Of a stretch of 64,000 bases of DNA, positions 1 to 10,084 are shown piece by piece (positions within the stretch are counted from its first letter, which is position 1; every line of letters begins with the position of its first letter). The stretch is from Dimorphilus gyrociliatus (taxonomy: Eukaryota > Annelida > Polychaeta > Dinophilidae): contig CAJFCJ010000006.1 of NCBI GenBank assembly GCA_904063045.1, positions 806,001-870,000 of the forward strand, in the 5' to 3' direction. The position numbers were made by a program, and so were the translations under genes. The notes under the pieces are model-generated. The model had not been told where the DNA came from. It saw nothing but the letters and a program-made list of their open reading frames with translations, and made no database searches.

Positions 1-125
1 AATAAAATTCGAACCAAAATGATACACTCGTACAGTGTCTATTAACTGGAAAAATTCATTTGTCAATCTTATAAAAGAACAATTTTCAGATGAAGAAACA
101 TAGAATTTAAAGATATAGAATATGT

Positions 126-1169
126 TTAAAAGTCAAATAACATAGCATCTTGATTTTTACTTGTAGCAATCCTTTTAGAAGATTCTACATGGACAACATT
201 AGTTTTTCGAAATCTAAGCATATTTCTGATACTATCCCTTAACTCTTTGCGAAATATTAGAAAAACGGCTATATTAAACCATGAATTTGAATACGATATT
301 ATGTAGATGGTATTTTCAGTAATGCGAAATGAGTTGGAGATTGGTCCACAAAAAGATACATACAATCTAACTATTTGAACAGGTAAATTACATAAAATAA
401 ACAGAATTATCAGGACTATAAGCATTTTCATGGACTTTTGTGTATCATCGTCTCGCGAACCATTTTCTTTTAATCTACGGGATAGTGTTTTCAAAACTCT
501 ACTGTAGCAATAAGCAATAATTGTGAGTGGAATTACAAACAGCACAAAAAAATCTAGTATCACAAAGGAACGATTAAATTTCATAAAGTTTGGGTCGAAG
601 GTGCAGGCATGTCTTGAGATTCCATCAGAGCTTGTTACCACGATTAAATCAAAAGTTAATGGAATTTTGATTGAATATATTGTAGCAAATAGCCATATGA
701 GGGAAATGAATAATGCTGACTTTTTCAATGACATCATTTGACTTCCTTTTTCCAAAGCTATGACATTGTATTTTACGATCGCAATACTTGCAATTGATAG
801 CACGCTTGCAACCGAACTTGAAGACGACATATAGTGACACAGCTTACAGAGTATACTTCCCAGGTATTGTTCTGAAAACATTCCTGTTATCCGAGCAGGC
901 ACGACCAGCAAGCCTAAAGATGCTCTTGCCGTCAACAAAGATAACAGAAACAAGTTGCTTACTTGTCTCCTCAGACGCGGATCCTTTGAAATAGAAACTG
1001 CGATGACAATATTTCCAGCAACGATCAAAACTATACATGAACTGTACAAAGTTATAAAAGTATATCGGAAAGTTTCGACTGTCTCAGCTTCAGGTCTTGG
1101 CGAATCGTTTTCATTCATAGTAGTTTCACTTTGTTCTCTAAATTCGGTGGTTACTTGATTTAAAAGCAT
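126..1169 (-). CDS. Degenerate class A (rhodopsin-type) G-protein-coupled receptor
   Basis: Single uninterrupted reading frame of 347 residues from ATG to stop. Seven hydrophobic segments are visible. Class A landmarks that are present: N53 (1.50) in GNIVIAV, C108 at the top of TM3 with a partner C189 in extracellular loop 2, W159 in TM4, P214 and Y222 in TM5, and P263 in TM6. Three activation motifs are not canonical: the TM2 aspartate (2.50) is R82, the DRY box reads V132-K133-Y134, and NPxxY reads N299-I-A-V-F303. The TM6 CWxP motif is CNLP. The overall shape suggests a peptide or amine receptor-like protein; no ligand can be named. It lies just downstream of the CDF transporter on the same strand. 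It could be a fast-evolving lineage-specific receptor or a non-signalling one. No frameshift or stop suggests a pseudogene. Confidence 0.85.
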   Translation of the reverse strand: MLLNQVTTEFREQSETTMNENDSPRPEAETVETFRYTFITLYSSCIVLIVAGNIVIAVSISKDPRLRRQVSNLFLLSLLTARASLGLLVVPARITGMFSEQYLGSILCKLCHYMSSSSSVASVLSIASIAIVKYNVIALEKGSQMMSLKKSALFISLIWLFATIYSIKIPLTFDLIVVTSSDGISRHACTFDPNFMKFNRSFVILDFFVLFVIPLTIIAYCYSRVLKTLSRRLKENGSRDDDTQKSMKMLIVLIILFILCNLPVQIVRLYVSFCGPISNSFRITENTIYIISYSNSWFNIAVFLIFRKELRDSIRNMLRFRKTNVVHVESSKRIATSKNQDAMLFDF

Positions 1170-1309
1170 ATTCTGCTCTAAAAGTTTCTCCAGTTGAAGA
1201 AAAACAGCTCAATGAGTACGATGAACGCAAACTGATCGTCAGCAAACACTAATTACAAATCGATGACTTACACATAAAAAAGCATTCCTACATGTTTAAT
1301 GGATCTAGA

Positions 1310-2873
1310 TCTATAATAAATGCGTGTAACAAAGAGACACTATCGAATGCTACAGCCGATATCATGAAAAAAAACTTACTAAAATTGACGGATCGTGATT
1401 TAGGGCTATCCAAGTAATTTTTTTCATTATATCAGGTCGGGCAGTGTGGCCAGTCAGCATTTTAATTTGCTCTGAAAGCATTGATAAACAATTACAAAAA
1501 GATTATGTTTAAAATTATATACCATTGCCAGTAATCGACCAACTGACGATAATGTAAAAGCTGATAAGTATGGCACCAATTGGATCCGTATACGACCACC
1601 ATTTGTAACCTATATAACCGCAAATAAGAGCAACAGAGTTTGAAAGCGTGTCATTTCGATGATCTTCAGCTAATGCTTGGGTTGTAGGAACAGGTACTCG
1701 ACGGCAAGTTAAAAATAAAATCAGTTTGATAATAATTGTCAAAACTAAAATTATAATTGTTGCTATATCGATATTTAAGGTAGATGAATCCTTGGTTGCG
1801 TAATTAATAATTTTTTCTATGGATTCTCTAATCATTTGAACAGATGCTAAAGCCATTACAACTGATAAAATGACAATAGCAATAGGTTCTAGTTTTGTTC
1901 TTCCTCCAGGATAAGAATATATATCTCTTTTTTTCATAACTCTCGAGCTCCACCACATGAGGGCACCACTTGCTAGATCAACAGCTGAGTCTATTGCTGA
2001 CGAAACAACAGATAGAGAACCGGACAAACAAGAAGCAACCACCTTTCCAATTAAAAGCAACTGAAAGTTAAAATATATACATTACTTGTTCGACTGATTA
2101 TGTTTTCAATTACTAAATTAATTCCAAAGGTTATTTTGGCTAAAATATCCGCCCGCTTCCTCATATCTAGAACTTCCTTTGCATTTTCCATAGCATCATC
2201 TACTTCTAAGTGCATCTCTTCGAAACAACGTATCAACTCATTTTGTTCTTTATAGTAGCGTCTATTCAAGATTACAACGCTCTCATATATTCATATACAA
2301 TATAATATATTCTATAAACAAACCGGACATTTTTAGACAATGACTTATTGATTTCTTGTTTTTTAGAAGAAAAGGTTTGAAGGCATGGTCTCCAAGTTGC
2401 TTCTATTTACATAGAAAAACATTTAGGAATTTAACAGTGTTTAGTCAATTGTTAACCTTCATCTATTATTGTTGTCGAACACGGAGCAATCTCCTCAATT
2501 TTAACTTTTCTTCTAGATCCTATGCAGGAATTTGACAATGAGCAAATAGGACTATGTTTAGCTAAAGGAAAAACTTGTGGCTAAAATTTGAGAAGGATTA
2601 AAAGTTTTTTTCTATTTCTAATGTGAATATTTAATAATATGAGTATACCAAAGACATTCTTCGTTCTACATAGGGCCTGGAAGGTTCGTAACTACATGTT
2701 ACATCCTCATGACTTGTGCTACAATTTCTTGATTTTGATGAAACTTCTTTTTTTGATTTATTATCAGTTGAAAGTTCCATGTTGCTCTCACTTGATTGTC
2801 GAACAGGTTGATAATCAACTGAAGATGAAGCATTGTCTCTCGGTGGCCTTAAACCTCCCTGAAGTGCACACAT
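1310..2873 (-). CDS. Cation diffusion facilitator (Mn/Zn-CDF, MTP-like) metal transporter, C-terminal domain apparently missing
   Basis: Exons on the minus strand: 2649-2873, 2457-2580, 2324-2402, 2114-2279, 1523-2060 and 1380-1471, plus a short last exon starting near 1349 or 1340. All phases agree and give 408 codons before the last exon. A polar N-terminus is followed by the RRYYKEQNE segment typical of plant/fungal-type MTPs, then six membrane segments. Metal-site residues are visible: a DxxxD motif in TM2 (within AIDSAVDLAS) and DHRND in TM5, the double DxxxD pattern of Mn-CDFs. The segment after TM6, TARPDIMKKITWIALNHDP, matches the family. The usual cytoplasmic domain of about 80 residues does not follow: the alternative last exons add only about 12-23 residues, and the next gene starts 140-180 bp downstream. 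The family predicts proton-coupled export of Mn2+ or Zn2+ into vesicles or out of the cell. Confidence 0.8.
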
Positions 2874-4119
2874 TTTAGCTGTTGGTTTGGTATTGTAAGT
2901 GAGCTGACGGCCCTATTATTGGCCTGTAGGCCTTATTAATCTCGACCATATGATGATAAAAGAGTTAATGCCCTTCACCTTCAAGGAAAAAATCGCTATA
3001 AAGTAATGTTCGTATTTTTGCAGAAGTTGCATGGAAAAGCTTTTTAAAATAACCTTATATTAATTTATCATTTTGGACTTGATTACTGTCCTAACATTAT
3101 GAAAATGGATTTTTTATTATATAAAACGTTGTTTATTATTGGTCTAAAAATTTTTGAGATGGCACATTTTGACGAATAGGAGCTCTTGTAAGAGATCACG
3201 TGACTGAAAATATTTAGTATAAATACTCTAAGCATGCGCGTTATTCTCAACCATATTTTGTGGACGTGGTAAGTTTTGTCGAAAAGACAGAATTGTTGAA
3301 TAACATGTAACAACAACCACAATTAAGTTACTAATCATTCTTATTTGAATCTTAGGTAACACGTGAGTTCTTGTTGGCCGGTTTTAGCCGACTACAAGCT
3401 TTGGACGGACTTCACGGACGCAGTACTGTAAGTCTTCTGTTTTTAATTTGATCACTTTTAACTTCCGGTGATTAATTACGATGTTTTGCGTTATTTTTGA
3501 AAACTAGTAACTTTTACTTTGCAATCAGGTCATAAGTTTCTTTTAAAATTCGTGCCATCGAACGTGCCACGTTGCATGTCGCTGGGGTCAAATAGTTTAC
3601 GAGTACGACTTATGAACTTTGCTTCAATTATGTAATCTGTAAACAGCTCGTGTATTTCATACTGGATCAGGATTATCTGATATCTAGAGAATTGTAGATA
3701 AAAGTTAGTTGTTATCTGATCTTCAGAGTAGCTTTAGAGCCCGTTATAGGCTATTACAGGAAAACTATTGAACGTGTCGAATCTTGTAAATTGATTGAAT
3801 CTATAAATAAAGTACGTTGTATCCTTCTACTTGTTTGGCATCACGGAAGTAGGTCTTAGACGTAACCTTAAATAAGGCTATTTTATGTAGGGAACGATAT
3901 CTTTAAAGTAGGCCGCCATTCTCTGAACATCTGCCTTTCGAACACGGTTGCCACGTCGTAGAAATCGATGACTGTGATCGACGCTTGTTCAAGACAAGTG
4001 AAATAAGGCCTACAAGTTAAAATTTGTTTTCGGATTTTGAATTTCTTTTTCACACGTACACGTAATGTATTGTTTTGCATTTCAGCGAGTACTGTAGAAC
4101 TAGAACCCGGTCACCGGTT
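2874..4119. promoter_or_regulatory. Shared upstream region of the CDF and vigilin genes, with vigilin 5' UTR intron
   Basis: No coding exon is seen in these 1.2 kb. A TATA-like AGTATAAATACT lies near 3216, E-box palindromes occur at 3196-3203 (TCACGTGA) and 3360-3365 (CACGTG), and a strong donor GTAAGT sits at 3428. This donor pairs with the acceptor TTTCAG ending at 4084, leaving a non-coding first exon of vigilin ending at 3427. Promoter assignment is inferred. Confidence 0.5.
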
Positions 4120-7100
4120 ATGAGTACGGATATGGATTCGATGGTAGATGGTGTAAAGGATGAGAAGTGCGTGCATAGGTATGGCGATGCTTTTCCGCCC
4201 CTACCCAGTACGTCTCCTAGTCCGGAGAATACCAATAGTGAGGGAAATTGGACGAAATCTCCAGCAGCTCCGAAGATGTCGCTAAGGTCGTCGACCGTTA
4301 CGCAAGTCTTTCAGGTTCCGCTGGAGGAAAGACGTTTCAAGGATGCAGGAGCTGAAAATTGTTCCTGGGGAAACAGTAATCATAGTAGCACTGAACAAGC
4401 TCGCGTATGTGGAGATATTATGAAAAGCTTCAACGTTTCTATAGAGCTTTCTTCTGGAAAAGATCGATCACTGACAGTTGTTATAACTGGAAAGAATGAT
4501 GCTGTAATGAAGGCAAGAAGAGAGGTTTTAAATAAACTACAAACACCCTGGAAACAACAGATGCACATACCCAAGGAACATCATCGTTTCATTCTTGGTC
4601 CAAAAGGGGCTCGTCTCCAAAAGCTCGAATTAGATACAGCCACTAAGATACAAATGCCCCGATCCGATGAACCATCCGATGTCATAATGCTAATCGGAAC
4701 TAAAGAAGGAGTTGAAAAGGCAAGACACGAAATTCAATTAATATCTGACGAACAAGCAAAATTAGCAATGGAGCGTCTTCCCATCCCGAAAGTTTTTCAC
4801 CCATTTATCCAAGGTCCCGGAAATAGAACCGTGAGCGATTTAACGAATAGTTATGGTGTGCGCATATCCATTCCGCCGTTGTCGGTGAACAAAGACGAAA
4901 TCGTTATTTCTGGAGAAAAGGAAGGTGTGAAAAAGGCCGCCGAATATGTTAAAATGTTATTTGAGGACAAACGCAAAAACTGCCAAACTGTTTCAGTTGA
5001 AGTAAGAAAGTCTCAACACAGATATGTTTTGGGGGTTCGTGCAAGCGGAATACACGAAATTCTTGAGGCAACTGGAGTCAGTGTGGAGGTTCCACCAACT
5101 GATAATGCCTCGGAAACAATAACTTTGAGAGGAGATCCTCAGAGCCTTGGGGCAGCACTTTCCCAAGTTTATGCCAGAGCTAATAGCGTTGTTGTTAGAG
5201 TTGTTGAAGCACCTTCTTGGTTACATCGTTTTATTATCGGAAAAGGTGGCGACAACATCAAGGCTATATCTTCAGATATACCTAAAGTTCACATAGAATT
5301 TATAGACGATCAGGACAAAATTAGCATCGAAGGTCCACCTGATGAAGTAAATCAAGCCGAACAGTCCTTGCGTACCATCATAAGTCGCTTACTACAAAGC
5401 ATGTCTTATGAAGAAGTGAAAATAGACCAGAAGTATCATAGATATGTGATTGGACAGAAGGGAGCAAATGTTAACAGACTAAAAACCGAATTGGGCGTGG
5501 CAGTAAGAGTTCCGTCCGATTCTGAAAAGAGCGATGTGATTAGAATTGAAGGCAGCCCAGTTGGAGTAGAAACAGCTCGAAAACAAATTTTGGATATGGT
5601 GGAAAAAGTGGCTAATGAAAAATCTAGAGATATCATCATTGAACAACGCCTCCACAAACAACTAATTGGCTCTGGTGGAAAGAATATTCAAGAAATAAGA
5701 GACAAGTTTAACAACTTACAAATTACTTTCCCAGAACCAAATAAAGTAAGCGAGATTGTAACGCTTCGTGGACCGAAAAATGATGTAGATGGCTGCTACA
5801 ATTATTTACTGAAATTCGCACGGGATATTGCTGAAGCTAATTTTACAGCTGAAGTAAGAGTTTACAAACAATTTCACAAGAATGTAATTGGAAAGGGCGG
5901 AGCAACTATTCGTCAAATTCGAGAAGACACTAACACGAAAATTGAACTACCATCTGAACGAGCGGAAACTGATATGATTAAGATTACCGGAAGAAAAAAG
6001 GATGTTGAGGCAGCTAGAAAGCGTATTGAAGACATACAAAATACACAGGCTAACATGGTGGAAGATACCGTTACTATATCACAAAAATTACACAATTCAC
6101 TAATTGGAGCAAGAGGACGCTTAATTAAGGCTATAATGGACGAACACGGTGGAGTTCAGATTCATTTCCCTGTTGAGGGCGCAAAATCTGACATCGTTAC
6201 TTTGCGTGGACCTAAGGAAGATGTAGCTTCAGCGAAGAAAGCTTTGATTGAAGCTGCCAACGAAAAAGCATCCCAGTCTCATACGGCAGAAGTGAGATGC
6301 AAAGCCGAATACCACCAATTTTTGATCGGTAGACGAGGTACAAAGGTGGCGGAAATTAGAGATAAGACTGGAGCAAGAATTATATTCCCAGCTCGCGACG
6401 ATAAGGTAAGTCAATATTTTGCTGCTTTGATACAATTAATATAGCAATTGTTTCTAATTTGCATTTCTCAATAGGACCAGGTCATCACTGTAATCGGAAC
6501 TGAAAAAGCTGTCGAAGAGGCACGAAAAGAATTGGAAGCAAGAATTGCGGCCTTGGATAATGTGATAGAATCAACTATTGATGTTGCGCCACAGTATCAC
6601 AAACACTTTCTGGCTAAACGTGGTGAACAATTGCGTTTGATCGCTGATGAATATGGTGGAGTTAGTGTTTCATTCCCCCCACCTAATTCTGGAAAATCGG
6701 TTGTTGGATTAAAAGGAGCTAAAGATTGCGTTGAAGGTGCAAAAAAACGCATTCAAGAGATGGTTGAAGATCTCGAAGCCCAGGTTACGATTTCTTGCGT
6801 CATTGCACAAGAACATCATCGCTCGGTTATGGGGGCAAGAGGCTCGAATGTACAAAAGATAGCTACGGACTTTGGTGTTCTCATCAAATTCCCGGATAGA
6901 CCGGAAAGAAACGTGAATGGTGATGTCCCAGTTGATAATGGAACAGAAAAGCATGATGCCATTTCGATTACGGGTAGAAGTGAAAAATGCGAAGAAGCAA
7001 GTAAAGCCTTGAAAGCGCTTGTCCCAATTACTAAAGAAGTTAATGTTATTCAAACCATGCATCGTTACATCATTGGCAAAGGAGGTGAAGGAGTAAAGCG

Positions 7101-7911
7101 TATAATGCAAAATCACGAAGTACAAATTGCAGTACCGACAGCTGGCGATCCAAGCGATGCCATAAAGATAACTGGTGTAGAAAAAGCTGTTAATGAGGCC
7201 ATTACTGCAATTGAGGATCGTGTTAAGCAGCTGGAACTCGAAGAAGAGGAACGACAACGCAAGTCATTCCAAGTTGAAGTTGTTGTTGATCCAAAATACC
7301 ATCCAAAAATTATTGGAAAGCGTGGCTCTGTTGTTACAAAGATTCGTGATACCCATGACGTCCAAATACAATTTCCAGACAAAAAGAATGCCCAAAACCC
7401 TGATACCATTGTAATTACAGGATACGAGGAGAAGTGCTCAGCCGCTCGTGACGAGATTTTGGCTATTGTTAAAGAACTAGAAGAACAGTACATTGTTGAA
7501 ATTGAACTTGATCACCGAGTTCATCCTCGTATAATTGGGATCCGTGGAAAATCCCTCAGAAAGATCATGGATGACTTCAAAGTGGATATTCGCTTTCCAG
7601 GACGTGACGCATCAACACCAGATTTAGTAACCATCACCGGAAATGAAGATGACGTATATGATTGCCGCGAATGTCTGCTGAACATGGCGGAAGAGTACCT
7701 ACAAGATATTGTTGAAAAAGAGGCGCTCGATAAGTACCGTTATCCTAAGGACACAGTTAATTCAAATGCAAAGAGTGATAGCGAGGGATTCAGGGTTATA
7801 GATGCACCCTGGAGTGCTCCAGACACTAATAGTACTACGGATTTCCCTGATCTGGCGTCGGCTTCCGCTCCCCGCACAACTCCGACATGGGGGCCGTCTG
7901 TTAAGCGTTGA
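4120..7911 (+). CDS. HDLBP: Vigilin, multi-KH-domain RNA-binding protein
   Basis: Exons 4120-6405 and 6475-7911 give 1240 residues; human vigilin is 1268. At least fourteen KH domains follow one another. Their GxxG loops include GPKG, GKGG, GQKG, GSGG, GKGG, GARG, GRRG, AKRG, GARG, GKGG, GKRG and GIRG. The loops GPGN and GVRA in the second and third are degenerate, and a partial KH precedes them. Vigilin binds mRNA and tRNA at the ER and on polysomes and promotes translation of secretory mRNAs. The start is the ATG at 4120, just after the splice acceptor at 4084; the open frame upstream of it has no ATG. The single coding intron is 69 nt, which is notable beside intron-rich neighbours. Confidence 0.97.
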
Positions 7912-8176
7912 ACTGTGCTCAAATTATTGTTTTATGTTTGGCGTTGATTCTTGTTACTAATGATATAAAGCAACAACAAACTTGACGACGCTGCTGCATA
8001 TCAGCTGTCTGCATTCGCTAGCACTCTATCCCGTCAATATATACATATATGCTATATATATTTATATATATGACTTACGTTATTTGCATTCTACATTTAT
8101 GCCTTTCAATGCTGGTGATAAGTTGGTTAAAAAATACAATTAATTATCAATCGGTTATCTTAATTGAATTGTATTC

Positions 8177-8662
8177 TTAGTCATGATTTGAATCTTTAAA
8201 CACAGCGACAGTACATAAATTCTCCTTTTTCAATAACACATTTCTGAAAATACCTGACCGTTAACATATTTAAATCACTTTTAGGATAATACTTTACTTT
8301 GAATCTGTTTCTAAAATAACAACTGGCACCTCAGCTCTGTCTTTTTGAAGTTCCTGCGCCCGATCTGGTATGGCAGACAAAACACTACTAAGTTTGAGTT
8401 CTGTTGATGATGCTTTCTTCGCTATGAAAATATATTCAAATGATAATAATAAATAAAAAGATCAAGTATAATTGTGATCAAATTAGTGTCTAGCTTACAA
8501 GCCAATATCATTCCTTGAGAATCTAGACATACAGCCGCTCTGACATCCTCCTGATGAACTCTAATGAATAAAATATCGCTCATTTTGTATTATTCAAAAT
8601 AAGCATAAGCAGATTAAATTGACTTACAACTCATCTAAATGCCTTTCAATTGGTTTCTCCAT
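8177..8662 (-). CDS. LAMTOR5: Ragulator complex protein LAMTOR5 (HBXIP)
   Basis: Four small exons on the minus strand: 8628-8662, 8499-8560, 8298-8421 and 8177-8243, with consistent phases, giving 95 residues (human 91). The start MEKPIERHLDE resembles the family N-terminus. The roadblock-like fold is marked by VCLDSQGMILA, then VPVVILETDSKNVLLKK and the terminal CTVAVFK. LAMTOR5 is one of five Ragulator subunits that tether Rag GTPases and mTORC1 to lysosomes. None of the exons is long enough to stand out as an open reading frame, so the gene is easily missed. It is convergent with vigilin, 265 bp away. Confidence 0.9.
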
Positions 8663-8925
8663 ATAATATGTTGATTAAGTTATTTAAATATAATATATAA
8701 AGCAGTCAAATTAATGGTTTCGATATAACAGTTTGAGCTTTATTTTGATCATATGACGGAAAATAATCCGCTTATTTTACCTGCATGCGGTGTCTTTTTT
8801 TCGCGCTCTTTTCGAAAAAGAATGAATGGTAAATAATTTTTTTTTATTTTTAACGAGTTAATTTATTTAGAATATGAAAACAACATTCTGTGATAAAATT
8901 TACAATTGAAATTGTTTTTCCATAG

Positions 8926-9741
8926 CTAATATTCTGGTACATTACTCTTGTCCATGCTAGTATTCAATGAGTGGTTCTTGTACATTCCGCATTGGCCCAA
9001 ATGCTGTAATATATCACATGTTATCAAATTCGTGTGTATAAATTTATTTTTTTAAAGTATTCAAAAGAGAGCTAGCCAATATGGGGGCCGTCTGTTTTTT
9101 TTACCTTCGAAAATTTTTGGGACTTGGCTCTAAAGGTTGTAGGCATGGTGTGAACATTTGGAGGATTAGAGCCATAAGAACTGTTTGTTGTTCGATACAT
9201 CGGATTAACTGTTTTCGACTCGTATCCTCGAAACCAATCTAAAGAGTTAATGAAATTTTAAATTATTACTTTTCTGATGTCGTTTGAAACATTTTGTAAA
9301 TCGAAAAACAAAAGTGTTTCAAAATTATATTGAAGATCTCTTAAATATTGTTAAAAATATGATTTTCAAAGTTTGTCGACATCATTGTTTAGTCGGTTTT
9401 GACATACCGTCATCAGATGAATGAGGAGTCTGCTCGGACTCGACTGGGAGTGTACACGAAAATACAGGATTTCCGGATAGATAACATTTTCCTGTTTGGG
9501 ATAGAAAGTTAAAATTACCCGGGTGTTCGAATCTAGCTGGAATTTCTTTTGTCCTATAGAAATCGGATGTCTTCGCACCTGATGTTTGGAAGTTTGTCTC
9601 TCCGGTAGCGTTGTTAGGAATACTCTGCGCAACTTCAAGTTGATGGCTCTATATTTCACAGAAGGAAGAAACAATAGATTATATTTTATTATATAAGATA
9701 GTTTAGTATTTTTTTACATTTCTTACCGCTGTTTCAGTCAT
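8926..9741 (-). CDS. PIERCE1: Piercer of microtubule wall protein (PIERCE1-like, axonemal inner-wall protein)
   Basis: Minus-strand exons 9727-9741, 9519-9648, 9105-9238 and 8926-9003, all in phase, give 118 residues (human PIERCE1 is 136). Diagnostic segments are TSDFYRTKEIPARFEHPDWF, RGYESK, MYRTTNSSYGSNPP, MPTTFRAKSQKFSK and HLGQCGMYKNHSLNTSMDKS. Piercer proteins are microtubule inner proteins inside doublet microtubules, needed for outer-dynein-arm docking and motile cilia. The family has two human members; the core looks like PIERCE1 while the tail is closer to PIERCE2, so the symbol is tentative. An RFX-like site lies about 50 bp upstream of the start. Confidence 0.85.
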
Positions 9742-10084
9742 ATTTCCTAGATAAACAACTCGCTCGAACTATTCGTATCTGTTTCCGTTGTTGCTAGGGA
9801 ATCCTAGTGACGTCATATAAAACATTTTTTGTTGGTCATTTACAAAAACAAAAATTTAATTAGGTGACTATAAAAATTCTATATAATTATGACTGTAAAA
9901 TTATCTATTTCTTTATTTATTGAAAAATATTTTTCTACGAAAAATAATCTAACCAAAGGCGAAGTAACAACAAGCGGCGCGAGAAACTTGGCCAACCAAA
10001 TGATTTTTTCTAAATACTGTCGATGTACATAGCTTTTGTTGTGTGCGCTTGCTTTAATGCAAAATTTTGATAAGGCAAATAGAA
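9742..10084. promoter_or_regulatory. Divergent promoter region between the PIERCE1-like and TMEM116-like genes
   Basis: This 343 bp contains no convincing exon. At 9790-9803 there is GTTGCTAGGGAATC, close to an RFX X-box, and at 9808-9815 a perfect CRE palindrome TGACGTCA. Both are within 75 bp of the PIERCE1-like ATG. Function is inferred from sequence alone. Confidence 0.45.

Noticed and set aside
6709-7493. Long antisense open frames under vigilin.
   Set aside because: They mirror the codon pattern of the KH exons and have no protein-like domain or splice structure.
9080-9095. ATGGGGGCCGTCTGTT occurs here in a PIERCE1-like intron and also in the last codons of vigilin (7887-7902).
   Set aside because: One 16-nt match between any two places in 64 kb is about what chance gives, and the flanks do not match.
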